Source of the DNA: Candidatus Poseidoniaceae archaeon
GTDB lineage: Archaea > Thermoplasmatota > Poseidoniia > Poseidoniales > Poseidoniaceae
NCBI GenBank assembly: GCA_938030705.1
Contig: CALHIR010000008.1
Coordinates: 1-36,281, forward strand
Reading direction: 5' to 3'
DNA: 36,281 bases
Shown here: positions 1-7,595 of the stretch, in pieces
Numbering within the stretch: the first letter of the stretch is position 1
How the letters are laid out: each line of letters begins with the position of its first letter
Translations under genes and position numbers: made by a program
Notes under the pieces: generated by a model
Told to the model about the DNA's origin: nothing
The model's input: the letters and a program-made list of their open reading frames with translations, nothing else
The model's database searches: none

Positions 1-879
1 CATCGAGTGCTGATTTCCGCAATATTCTGCACAGCGAATCGGGAAGGTTCCGGGGTCGTCGGCGGTGATGGTCATGTAGGTGCCACCCTTGATACCGGGG
101 ACCAAGTCTTCCTTAACGCCCCATTCAGGGAGCCAGAAGGAATGTTGGACCCCGATGTAGTTAGGGTTGGAGTCGTCGGAGGGTGCGGAGTGCATCTCGA
201 ACACGACGGCTTCATCGCACGGGAGGATCATGTCTTCGCCAAGGGCGGAGGAGAACACATGCTGCCGTGGAATGTGCATCCAGGTGTGGATCACGTTGCC
301 GTCTGCATCGGTCACTTCGACGATGGAATGCTTGTACGGGTCAAAGGTCACCTCGGCGAGGGCCTCACCAGTTACCGTGTCGAGGGAGATACCTGGTAGC
401 GTATCTGCGCCTTTTTGGATGGAGACGTTGACCGCGGAGGGGTTGGTGCTTGACACGGTCAGGGCCGTACCGCTCCAGTCAACGTCGACGTAGGTGATAG
501 CGGGGTCGTCTTCCCACGTCAAGGCGTCTTTGTATTCGTATTCCCAGAACCACTGCTTGCCGGTGATCTTCATGTCGTGAGCTTCGGCCTCGTCGGGGAT
601 GACCCAAACGGCCGTGTTGGAGGAAAGGGCAAGCACGATGAGCCATGCCACAATCACGGTAGGCAAGACGTAAAAGAACACCTCGAGTTTGGTGTTGTGC
701 CGGTCGACGGGGAACGAACCCACCTCGATGTGGTCGATGTGTGTGGTGTCCGGCTCAACGCCGTCGCGGTAACGGAGCATGGCCAAAAACATCCAGCCGA
801 ACGTAAAGATGCCGACCAGAATGGACCAAAACATGAACTTATCATAGAGTACAGCAAAGACCGTATCTTCTGCTACCAT
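1..879 (-). CDS. coxB: Cytochrome c oxidase subunit II (3' end beyond left edge)
   Basis: The minus strand reads open from an ATG at 879 to base 1 (293 codons) with no stop, so the C-terminus lies outside the window. The translation starts with two membrane segments (about residues 10-33 and 65-85) followed by a periplasmic cupredoxin domain. The binuclear CuA site is visible: QHSFWLPEWGVK supplies the first His, and the last residues, CAEYCGNQHSM, match the C-x3-C-x3-H-x2-M ligand pattern. In the family this subunit accepts electrons from a cytochrome c or blue copper protein and passes them to subunit I of a haem-copper oxidase, so it indicates aerobic respiration. The remaining oxidase genes should lie downstream, beyond the left edge. 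A GGTGG stretch lies about 6 bases before the ATG. Only the missing C-terminus is uncertain. Confidence 0.95.
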   Translation of the reverse strand, partial: MVAEDTVFAVLYDKFMFWSILVGIFTFGWMFLAMLRYRDGVEPDTTHIDHIEVGSFPVDRHNTKLEVFFYVLPTVIVAWLIVLALSSNTAVWVIPDEAEAHDMKITGKQWFWEYEYKDALTWEDDPAITYVDVDWSGTALTVSSTNPSAVNVSIQKGADTLPGISLDTVTGEALAEVTFDPYKHSIVEVTDADGNVIHTWMHIPRQHVFSSALGEDMILPCDEAVVFEMHSAPSDDSNPNYIGVQHSFWLPEWGVKEDLVPGIKGGTYMTITADDPGTFPIRCAEYCGNQHSM

Positions 880-1114
880 GCAACCACCCTGTTCAACCGG
901 CCGTGTAGCCCCCCCTTAAGCGTTGCTTGATGGGGGTTAGAACCATCATTTGTTTCCAAGGCCACATGGGGGGCCTGTGTCCGTTTTTTTCGCGATTTTT
1001 TCGGGGTGAAATTGAACGGTTTGGCCACCATTTTCTACCTCACCGTGACCTCGCGGGCGATGCTACTTGAACCCCCCGCGGCGTACGTTATTTGTGAGCG
1101 AAGAAACTTCTCAC
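880..1114. other. Intergenic region between divergent genes, no gene seen
   Basis: This divergent upstream region holds runs of T on the plus strand near 984-1000. A CTTAAG element at about 917-922 could serve as a weak TATA-like element for the oxidase gene, about 40 bases before its ATG. A TTATTT at 1088-1093 is 25 bases before the TTG at 1115. A 45-codon plus-strand frame starting at 930 is open, but I see no protein-like features in it. Confidence 0.5.
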
Positions 1115-1135
1115 TTGCAAAGAACGGAGAAGTTT
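1104..1135. repeat. 9-bp inverted repeat around a possible start codon
   Basis: AAACTTCTC at 1104-1112 is the exact reverse complement of GAGAAGTTT at 1127-1135, with a 14-base spacer. The spacer contains the TTG at 1115 that is 25 bases after a TTATTT element. It could be an operator for a dimeric regulator or an RNA hairpin that hides the start. Confidence 0.45.
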
Positions 1136-1545
1136 TCACCTCTCTTGAGCGTTCCATCCCCTCCTATCCGTATCATTGGCGTCATCTTCATCCTCTGTGC
1201 AGTGGTCCAATTCGCTGTTCCCGAATGGATTCAAGGCCCTTCAACAGTTGAGAGCGTCGAAGAGCAAATTGATCTTCGTCTTCGCTATGCTGCCCCACTT
1301 CTTGGTTTTGGATTCTTTCTTTTCTTTGGCTTCGGTGTTCGTCATGCGTCGGCACCAGTGAAAGGGTGGGCCCTTTTGTTGGCGATGGACCTCGGCTTCA
1401 TAGTGACTCGTTTTTTGGCCTTCTGGAACATGGTTTTGACTCGGGTAGCCAACTGGGATGGTTGTTCATTGAAGCCACCTTGGCTGTTGCGTTGTTGGGT
1501 CCTCTCAACCTGCACCGTAAGCGTCTACAAGACGAACCTTCATGA
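1115..1545 (+). CDS. Small membrane protein, split by a -1 frameshift
   Basis: The first frame encodes a hydrophobic protein with membrane segments IIGVIFILCAVVQFAVP, APLLGFGFFLFFGFGV and a third around ALLLAMDLGFIV. After about 1410 this frame turns into non-protein-like sequence that runs on to 1615. The -1 frame from the T-run at 1411-1416 instead reads FFGLLEHGFDSGSQLGWLF and then a fourth hydrophobic stretch, IEATLAVALLGPL, ending with TGA at 1543-1545. That stop overlaps the ATG of the next gene as ATGA, which strongly suggests the -1 frame is the true C-terminus. One missing T in the sequence, a mutation, or programmed frameshifting would all explain it. The start is uncertain: TTG 1115 fits a TATA-like element 25 bases upstream; TTG 1067 and GTG 1094 are alternatives. 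Function not recognised. Confidence 0.6.
1411..1417 (+). other. Possible slippery heptamer T TTT TTG
   Basis: In the incoming frame the codons are CGT TTT TTG, so the bases form T TTT TTG, matching the X XXY YYZ pattern of -1 ribosomal frameshift sites. Slipping one base back here joins the upstream frame to the downstream frame that ends at 1545. A homopolymer sequencing error at the same six T's would look identical. Confidence 0.4.
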
Positions 1546-2099
1546 TGTTCGGCAACAAAAAAGGCGTGTGGGCGAAGTGCACCTGCACCTGTGGGGGTCT
1601 TGTCGCGGCGAATGACACATTCCACGGCATTGGTCGAGGTTCTTCAAACGCTGAAGAGCGGTGGCACAAAGCAGCCCAAGCTTTGGCGCATGGACGCCAG
1701 CGAAACCGGGAGGCTCGTGCAGCAGTTTTGGTTGAAGGTCGTCGGGACCGTATCGCCCTTGAACGTCTCGGCTTCACCGGTCCCATCGAAGTGTTGAACC
1801 GTGGTTGGTCGGTTGATGATGTGCTTGTCTATCTCTTGGAAACCTACGGTCGACAGAGCACCATGGACGGTGGCCCGAGCATCATCGTGTTGATGGATTG
1901 GGACCGAACAGGAGGCCGATTACAAACCACCATCCGACGAAATTTAGAATCCCTCGACGTTCGGTTTGAAGAACAACTTCGCTCAACGCTCATGCGGTGC
2001 CTCAAACCAGAAACTCGTGTGGTTGAGGGTCTTTCCGGCCTCATTGATGCGTTAGAGCCCCTCGTCGATATGTACGATGACGGCTCAATCCTTCCCTGA
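1542..2099 (+). CDS. Toprim-domain protein
   Basis: This 185-residue protein contains a Toprim fold: the conserved acidic loop VEGRRDRIALERLGF (Glu64) and the DxD motif LMDWDRTGGRL (Asp118, Asp120). Toprim domains bind Mg2+ and act in primases, topoisomerases, OLD nucleases and RNase M5. Small archaeal proteins of this kind are usually annotated as uncharacterised Toprim proteins, so the reaction is not known. The first 35 residues, including CTCTC, look unlike the rest. The start is taken at ATG 1542 because it overlaps the TGA of the preceding gene; GTG 1563 is possible. It is probably co-translated with the frameshifted membrane protein. Its 3' end overlaps the convergent Lrp gene by 15 bases. 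Confidence 0.78.
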   Translation: MMFGNKKGVWAKCTCTCGGLVAANDTFHGIGRGSSNAEERWHKAAQALAHGRQRNREARAAVLVEGRRDRIALERLGFTGPIEVLNRGWSVDDVLVYLLETYGRQSTMDGGPSIIVLMDWDRTGGRLQTTIRRNLESLDVRFEEQLRSTLMRCLKPETRVVEGLSGLIDALEPLVDMYDDGSILP

Positions 2100-2552
2100 G
2101 AGAGAAGGAAAGGCTTGCTCTTTCACCGTGTTGAGCACGACATGGGTATAGGAACGAGAAACCCCATCCAGTGTAAACACGGTCTTGGTCAAATTATCCA
2201 AATCTGCCCTGTCTTTGACCCTCGCCAGAACGATGGAATCCCAATCTCCGGTGACATCGTAAACAGCGAACACCCTTGGGTCTGCAGAAATTTTCTGCTG
2301 CACATCGATCATGCGTCCTTTCTCGATGCGCAAGCCGGCCAAGATGGTCAGCGTCCATCCGAGTTGACCGGCGTTCAGCGCAACACGGTAGCCCTCGATG
2401 ACGCCTTCCTGTTCCAGTCGACGAATTCGGTTGGTCACCGTACCTTGAGCGAGGCCAAGTTCCCGAGCGAGCTGTCGATGGCTGACACGCGCATCTTCGC
2501 CAAGCAGTTGGAGGAGGGCTCGGTCCGTCTCGTCGAGGTTCATGGTGCTCAT
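2085..2552 (-). CDS. Lrp/AsnC-family transcriptional regulator
   Basis: The protein has the standard Lrp layout: an N-terminal winged helix-turn-helix beginning LDETDRALLQLL and containing RQLARELGLAQGTVTNRIRR, followed by a RAM ligand-binding domain with GDWDSIVLARVKD. Starting at ATG 2552 gives 155 residues; starting at ATG 2543 gives 152. Both match the family's usual length of about 150. The open frame continues upstream to 2648, but that part overlaps the preceding gene and is not Lrp-like. It is the last gene of a minus-strand run beginning with the methyltransferase at 5487. Lrp proteins typically sense amino acids and bind DNA as dimers or octamers; the target is unknown. Confidence 0.9.
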   Translation of the reverse strand: MSTMNLDETDRALLQLLGEDARVSHRQLARELGLAQGTVTNRIRRLEQEGVIEGYRVALNAGQLGWTLTILAGLRIEKGRMIDVQQKISADPRVFAVYDVTGDWDSIVLARVKDRADLDNLTKTVFTLDGVSRSYTHVVLNTVKEQAFPSLSGKD

Positions 2553-2581
2553 CTCGGGGAGCGGTTGCTTCTCTTCAACCC

Positions 2582-3724
2582 TTACTCTTCTTCTTGATGG
2601 GCCGGTGCGTCCTGATTCCTCGACTTTAGCCACAGGTGTTGTTTCCACGCACCGTAGGTTTCGATTTCAATCGACACTTCGATATGGCAGTCGTGGGTGG
2701 TCGCTTCTCGGAAATCCACCGTGATGGTTTTCATCTGACCAGCAGAAAGGTTCAGTTTGGGCGGGCGACCTTTGAATCGCCATGGTGGGCTGACTTGCCA
2801 ACTCGTGATTTTGAAATCGAGTTGGCCGGCATGAACGGTGATGATGGTCCTCGGCGAATCTTCGGTACTCCAGGTCGCTTGCAATTTCGGTATGGCTTGC
2901 TCCCGCTGACGCACAGCAATGACAATGGAGACGACGATCACGGCGGTGATGGCCGAGAGCAGGAAGGGTGTCCACGCTTGGTCGATGCCAACGTGGCTTG
3001 ATGGGGCAGGCAAATCACCATGAGCGAGCGCCAAGAGTCGGGATGGCTCGCGGTCTCCCTCTTCGGTGCCAAACACGGCGACGGAATAGGACCACCCGGT
3101 GGGGTCTTCCATCAAATCTACGCCCGCCGCCGCAAGGTGGTCAGCCGGAAGCATCGATACGAGGTCAGTGGTGGTGTTCGCTTTCACGGAAAACGCCACT
3201 TCGGGTCTCATTTCACGAACGAGATTTTCTGCTTGGCGGCGGTGTTGGTCTTCAGCCTTGTTTTCGGTCAAGACCACGTAGATGATGGTGTGGTTGCTCA
3301 AGTTGACCAGCGGCGTAATGGAGAGGTCAAAGGCCACCATTCGCACGCGGTCTTCGGCTGAGACGACCTTGACCTGCCCGGAAAGCGCGACCGCGTCTTC
3401 ACCGGTGAGGGCGTGGTCATCATGAACGACCTTCGTGGAGGTTGAATTCAATGAAAGGTTGCGGTTAGAGGCCCGGTAGATGGCATCATCATCCGGCCAG
3501 TCCGAACCGGTTTCTGCGCTCCATGACCACCAGGTCCATTGGACATAGCCCTCGGGAGGAGTGTTTGCTTCTTGAAGACCCATCGGGAGATAAACTTCAG
3601 ACAACCCCCCCGTCGTTTCGGCGGTGAAATCAACCTGGGCGTGAATGGCCCATGCATCCTCCTGTGCTGCGATGGCTGGGATAAGCAGCAGCGCAACGAC
3701 CAAGGAAGGAAGCAGGGTTCGCAT
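2582..3724 (-). CDS. Secreted, single-pass membrane-anchored protein of unknown function
   Basis: The 380-residue product begins with a clear signal peptide (MRTLLPSLVVALLLIPAIAA, cleavage likely before QED). A beta-rich ectodomain of about 230 residues with several N-x-S/T sequons follows, then one membrane segment (PFLLSAITAVIVVSIVIAV, about residues 253-271) and a cytoplasmic beta-rich domain of about 105 residues ending in acidic residues. The start is set at ATG 3724 because a GAGGAG Shine-Dalgarno lies 5 bases upstream. GTG 3730, which overlaps the methyltransferase stop as GTGA, has no room for one. I do not recognise the family; a sensor or envelope role is only a guess from topology. 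Confidence 0.8.
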   Translation of the reverse strand: MRTLLPSLVVALLLIPAIAAQEDAWAIHAQVDFTAETTGGLSEVYLPMGLQEANTPPEGYVQWTWWSWSAETGSDWPDDDAIYRASNRNLSLNSTSTKVVHDDHALTGEDAVALSGQVKVVSAEDRVRMVAFDLSITPLVNLSNHTIIYVVLTENKAEDQHRRQAENLVREMRPEVAFSVKANTTTDLVSMLPADHLAAAGVDLMEDPTGWSYSVAVFGTEEGDREPSRLLALAHGDLPAPSSHVGIDQAWTPFLLSAITAVIVVSIVIAVRQREQAIPKLQATWSTEDSPRTIITVHAGQLDFKITSWQVSPPWRFKGRPPKLNLSAGQMKTITVDFREATTHDCHIEVSIEIETYGAWKQHLWLKSRNQDAPAHQEEE

Positions 3725-3726
3725 GT

Positions 3727-5487
3727 TCACTCCTCTTCATCCCGCCAAGGGAGGCCCAGTTTATGACGCAACATGTTTTGTTCGTTGATGTCGATCATCA
3801 ACGTGATACGGGCGCCTATCCAAACGGAGATGGTCTCCGTTCCCCACGGGAGGGCACTTCTCAGGAGGAAGGCTCCTTTGGGAAGCTCATCCACCTTGAC
3901 GTGTTCGTAAAACGTCTCGACCAACGGAGCCCATCCGCGCAAGAGGCGGATGAACACCTCTTCGTCAATGACCAGCACGTTTCGTTCAAATTGGTCAGCA
4001 AAAGCGTAGAGCGCCTCCTGCCTGGAGCGCCAAGAATTTTTCTTCAGCGTGAAGGCTGGCAAACCAGCATGAACAACCCGCAATGGGTGAAAGGAATCCC
4101 CGCCCCACACATCGCCTTTATTCGTAGGTGATGGCGGTTTATACAAGCGTTCATGCATCAAGGGTGGCCCGAGATTAAGCCGCTTCCCCCGTTGCCAAAG
4201 AGAATAGGGGGCCAGGGCCATGCCGTAGAGTTCCTCAAGGTGGCGCACGACCTGCTCGTTGGCCACCACCACGGAATTTGAGGACGGTTTTGGAGGGGTC
4301 TTGACGGTTGGCGTCCAACCTTCGGCTTTGCGAGTCGCACGCCGAGATCGGAAGGCTTGAGCAACGTGCTCTGAAGCTGCTTCAGGCTTATGTCGGAACT
4401 GGGCGACAAAAAATCCCCCCGTGTTGTTGTCGTCGTGCCACAGCCTCAAACAGCGAGGGAGTTGGTCAATGATGGCCCTTTCTTGGCCTTCTTCACCCTC
4501 GCCTTTTGCGATTCGTGCCACGGGGTCGAGGTGGGCATCATCAAAAAACGGCAAGTGCTCTGCATGTTGTCCGTCCACTCGAGCGCCGTTTTCATCCAGC
4601 AACGGCCATTGGGTCAATCCGGCGTGCAAGGTCAATCCATCCAGCGACATGGGGACGAGTTCAAGGTAGGGGCAACGACGCAAGATTTCGGCCACCACCG
4701 CTTCGTTTTCAACGGGGTCAACGCTGCACGTGGAGTACACCATGTGTCCACCGGGGACCAAGAGCGATGCCCCTCTCTGTGTGATTTCAACTTGCATTTT
4801 GAACATCCGCCGGCTCTCCTTCGGCGTCCAATCCCACCACACGTCCCTGTTCTTTCGCGTGGTCCCCGTCCCCGTGCATGGAACATCTGCCACCACCGCA
4901 TCAAATCCAGGGGGGGGTAAACGAGCAAAGTGCCGACCATCGTGTTGGGTGACAAGGATGTTGGCGAGGCCCAAACGGCTTCGATTGCTCACCAGCATGT
5001 TAAGGCGTCCCGAAACCGGTTCGTTGGCGACCACCACCCCGTCAGGATGGAGCGATTCCCCCAGTTGGGTGGTTTTTGAGCCCGGAGCCGCACACATGTC
5101 CAACGTCAGCATGCCTCTTGTGTGGTTCAGCAGGCGGACGGGAAGCATGCTCGCCGCTTCTTGGCGAGTGATGCGCCCGGTCTCATGCAGCAACGCCATC
5201 ATCCGTTGCGCCAACCCCTCGGGGGCTCTGCCCCTGGCAAAGGGCATGGTGAAGGCCGTTTCATGGGGCATCCAAGGAACGGGTTCAGCTCCGATGGCCT
5301 TGACCTGGTCCACCGTCCACTGACGGTCTTTACGGTGCAGCGATATGCGGAACGTCTCGGGGAGGGGTTGCAGTGCCTTTTCCAACCATGCATCAACATC
5401 TCGTCCCAAATGACCAACCAAGGCCGTGAGCGTTGATTGTTCGGCGTAGGCGCGCCGTTCTTCCTCGGCGTCCGTGGGGCCTCGCAC
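3727..5487 (-). CDS. RNA (cytosine-C5) methyltransferase, NSUN2/Trm4-like
   Basis: The 586-residue protein is a NOL1/NOP2/Sun-family m5C methyltransferase. It shows the SAM-binding motif MCAAPGSKTTQL (about 131-142), motif IV ADVPCTGTG with Cys204, and motif VI YSTCS with Cys254, the catalytic cysteine in this family. The stretch RKNRDVWWDWTPKES and the later LTQWPL resemble eukaryotic Trm4/NSUN2 tRNA methyltransferases more than bacterial RsmB/RsmF. About 280 residues follow the catalytic core, with a C-terminal part that may be PUA-like (ending around ITLMIDINEQNMLRHKLGLPW), longer than minimal archaeal members. The start is GTG 5487; nearby alternatives are not excluded. The substrate (tRNA or rRNA) cannot be told from sequence alone. 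It overlaps the next gene by 4 bases or abuts it. Confidence 0.9.
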   Translation of the reverse strand: MRGPTDAEEERRAYAEQSTLTALVGHLGRDVDAWLEKALQPLPETFRISLHRKDRQWTVDQVKAIGAEPVPWMPHETAFTMPFARGRAPEGLAQRMMALLHETGRITRQEAASMLPVRLLNHTRGMLTLDMCAAPGSKTTQLGESLHPDGVVVANEPVSGRLNMLVSNRSRLGLANILVTQHDGRHFARLPPPGFDAVVADVPCTGTGTTRKNRDVWWDWTPKESRRMFKMQVEITQRGASLLVPGGHMVYSTCSVDPVENEAVVAEILRRCPYLELVPMSLDGLTLHAGLTQWPLLDENGARVDGQHAEHLPFFDDAHLDPVARIAKGEGEEGQERAIIDQLPRCLRLWHDDNNTGGFFVAQFRHKPEAASEHVAQAFRSRRATRKAEGWTPTVKTPPKPSSNSVVVANEQVVRHLEELYGMALAPYSLWQRGKRLNLGPPLMHERLYKPPSPTNKGDVWGGDSFHPLRVVHAGLPAFTLKKNSWRSRQEALYAFADQFERNVLVIDEEVFIRLLRGWAPLVETFYEHVKVDELPKGAFLLRSALPWGTETISVWIGARITLMIDINEQNMLRHKLGLPWRDEEE

Positions 5488-5549
5488 GCTTTGGGCTTGT
5501 GCGTCTTGTCCTTTGGTCTTCCGCCATCATCAAAAGGGGCCTCGCTGTG

Positions 5550-6902
5550 ATGGGTTTCATGCTGGCCTCTTCGGTGCCGTGGTACCTGCCAGTGCTCTTT
5601 CTCTCCTGCCTTGGTTGGGTCTTCGCTTTCCATCTCGAAGGTACATTGAACCCTCGTCCACTGATTCAGCGCCTCTACCGATGGACACCGCCCCTCTTGG
5701 TCAGTGGTTTGGTCGTTTCAAGGGCGGTGGACCTCCTCTCTCTCTCGTCCACGAACCCAGAAGTGGCGTATGTCCTGGGTCAGCGCGCACCAATGGCTGA
5801 ACGGTTACAAATGTTGTTCACCGGTCAAGGGGTTCTGGAGGGAGCGCTTCTGGCCTTCCTTCTCTTTGCTCTTTTTTCACCTTCACTGCCGAGTCTTCGA
5901 GGGTGTTCTCCCGATACCTCAGACTTTGTTCGCTCCCGAATGATGACCCACGCCGGCGTTTGGGCCTTGATGGTGCTGATGTTTTTGTTTCAACAGGACA
6001 TGTACGCTTCGGTTGATACCCCCCCTCCGTCGCCGACCGTTGAGTTGGCCGATTGGTCTGTTTTCCCGATGGTCGCTTTGTTCACCTTGTTGTTGATGAT
6101 GGGCGGTGAGATGCTCACGGCCTCAGCTCACATGGCGTCGAGCGGTGAGACATCGCTCCTGTTTCAACGCGCCATCATCAAAACGTTGATCGCCGGCCTG
6201 GTGGCTTGGACGTGGTTGTTTCAAACCGACGTGTTCACCGCCGCGTGGTGGGACCGCCCTCTTCGAGACGAACGACTTGCTGTGGGCCTCATCGTTGCGA
6301 CCTATGCAACATGGATGGCGCTTTCACACGCCTTTTTGACGGTGGCTGAAGGACTTCAAGGCCCATCGGCTTCGCAGGCATCATCGTTGGCTTGGTGTTT
6401 GGGTTTGACCGCCCTCATCCTACCGCTCTTCTCAGGAAACACGGCGGAGGCCGTCCACGTATACGGGGAAGGCTTTGGGGCGTACATCATCGGTTGGAAA
6501 TGGGTGGCCATCTTGATGTTTTTTGGCGCGGTCAGCATGATTCTTCCCAACGCAGGGTTCGATGCAGCACATCATCCCGAAGCGTGGTGGTATCGGGTCA
6601 CTGTGCTGATGTTCTTCCCCCTTGGCGTGTTGGCCTCAGACCTGGTCTGGCTCCTCTTCCCGGCCCTCCTCATCGCAGGAGCCTCCTATCCTTTGGTCTA
6701 CATGGGGCTGATCGATGGACCTTCGGCCCGGACCAAACCGCCCTTCCTCATCGGGGTCTGTTGTTGGGTCATCTGCGGGGGCATGGCCTTCGCCACTGAC
6801 GACCTTGTCAGCCAACTTCTGTATTCGCTTCTCTCTCTTGCATCGGTCAGTGCAGTGGCGGCCTACTGGTTGCGCCGTGACCAACCCACTTTGGCCCGAT
6901 AA
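5550..6902 (+). CDS. Polytopic membrane protein, unknown function
   Basis: The 450-residue product is almost entirely hydrophobic, with about 11-12 predicted membrane segments from SVPWYLPVLFLSCLGWVFAF near the N-terminus to LLYSLLSLASVSAVAAYWL at the C-terminus. I recognise no catalytic motif or transporter signature. His/Trp pairs in NAGFDAAHHPEAWW might hint at cofactor binding, but that is speculative. The start is placed at ATG 5550 (GTG 5547 also possible), with AGGGG about 10 bases upstream. The frame extends back to 5433, but that would overlap the divergent methyltransferase and gives Arg-rich, non-membrane sequence. About 60 bases separate it from the methyltransferase start, so a shared divergent promoter region is likely. 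Confidence 0.82.
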   Translation: MGFMLASSVPWYLPVLFLSCLGWVFAFHLEGTLNPRPLIQRLYRWTPPLLVSGLVVSRAVDLLSLSSTNPEVAYVLGQRAPMAERLQMLFTGQGVLEGALLAFLLFALFSPSLPSLRGCSPDTSDFVRSRMMTHAGVWALMVLMFLFQQDMYASVDTPPPSPTVELADWSVFPMVALFTLLLMMGGEMLTASAHMASSGETSLLFQRAIIKTLIAGLVAWTWLFQTDVFTAAWWDRPLRDERLAVGLIVATYATWMALSHAFLTVAEGLQGPSASQASSLAWCLGLTALILPLFSGNTAEAVHVYGEGFGAYIIGWKWVAILMFFGAVSMILPNAGFDAAHHPEAWWYRVTVLMFFPLGVLASDLVWLLFPALLIAGASYPLVYMGLIDGPSARTKPPFLIGVCCWVICGGMAFATDDLVSQLLYSLLSLASVSAVAAYWLRRDQPTLAR

Positions 6903-6934
6903 ACGGGTCTGCCGCCTTTGTTTGCGTCGCGTCC

Positions 6935-6940
6935 TTTAAG
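6935..6940 (+). promoter_or_regulatory. TATA-like element TTTAAG
   Basis: TTTAAG is centred about 25 bases before ATG 6962, the spacing expected for a leaderless archaeal transcript. Confidence 0.4.
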
Positions 6941-6961
6941 TGTGAAATGAACGAGCGGAAA

Positions 6962-7351
6962 ATGAAATCTTCGGATTTCAGGGATGGGACCCTTATGGCA
7001 CGAGCATTTCGCGCAGGCGTAGAATCAAAACGGAAATTGAAAATGCCGCTGCGTCAAAGGCTATGGCGACCTGTACGAGACCTCGCTTCACTCACGTCGC
7101 GGGCCGAGCGTGTCGGCGAACAGATGGGGCCGTTAACCGAAGTCCCTGCCTTGGTGCGTATTGAGAACGAGCATTGGATTTTTGAGCGAATCGAGGCCTC
7201 AACACTCCACGAAATGACGCATCGCTTGGTGCTCCAAACATCAGACGGTGAAGAGACCTTAGGGGTCACCGAAGATCTCTCAACGGCGTTGGAAGTGGCT
7301 CGCTGTATGGCAGAAAACGACCAAAGCGTCGTGTTGATTCAAGCCCTCTGA
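6962..7351 (+). CDS. Small hypothetical protein
   Basis: This is a soluble protein of 129 residues from ATG 6962, or 134 from ATG 6947. The basic N-terminal half (KSRK-type clusters, RQRLWRPVRDL) is followed by a more acidic beta/alpha half (VRIENEHWIFERIEA ... VLIQAL). No known domain was recognised. ATG 6962 is preferred because a TTTAAG element lies 25 bases upstream. The gene ends 2 bases before the convergent Sec61-beta stop. Confidence 0.65.
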   Translation: MKSSDFRDGTLMARAFRAGVESKRKLKMPLRQRLWRPVRDLASLTSRAERVGEQMGPLTEVPALVRIENEHWIFERIEASTLHEMTHRLVLQTSDGEETLGVTEDLSTALEVARCMAENDQSVVLIQAL

Positions 7352-7353
7352 AT

Positions 7354-7545
7354 TCAAAAGAGGTTCCAAATCGCTTGGACAACACCTTGATTCACGAGGT
7401 AAAAGAATCCACCCAAGAGAATGCAGGCAAGGTAAACTTGCGCCGGTGTAATCTTCCATGAATCCTCGGATTCCTCATCGAAATAGCGAATCAAACCGGC
7501 AGCCTGCTGAATGCCGCTGCCATCGTTTTTCTTCTTCGTTGCCAT
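7354..7545 (-). CDS. secG: Preprotein translocase Sec61-beta subunit
   Basis: The 63-residue product matches archaeal Sec61-beta in size and layout: a basic, Gly-containing N-terminus (MATKKKNDGSG), the characteristic AAGLIRYFDEE segment, and one C-terminal membrane helix (AQVYLACILLGGFFYLV). It is the small tail-anchored subunit of the SecYEbeta protein-conducting channel and helps insert and export proteins at the cytoplasmic membrane. It follows the hypothetical gene at 7596-8483 by 50 bases on the same strand and may share its transcript. The window encodes several secreted proteins and a signal peptidase that would use this pathway. Confidence 0.9.
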   Translation of the reverse strand: MATKKKNDGSGIQQAAGLIRYFDEESEDSWKITPAQVYLACILLGGFFYLVNQGVVQAIWNLF

Positions 7546-7595
7546 GTGGACCGGTCTTGGCCAGCGACCTCACCCTTATGAACGCGACGCGCGGT

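Noticed and set aside
930-1070. A 45-codon plus-strand frame in the gap after coxB
   Set aside because: No ribosome site, no protein-like pattern, and it overlaps the upstream region of the next gene.
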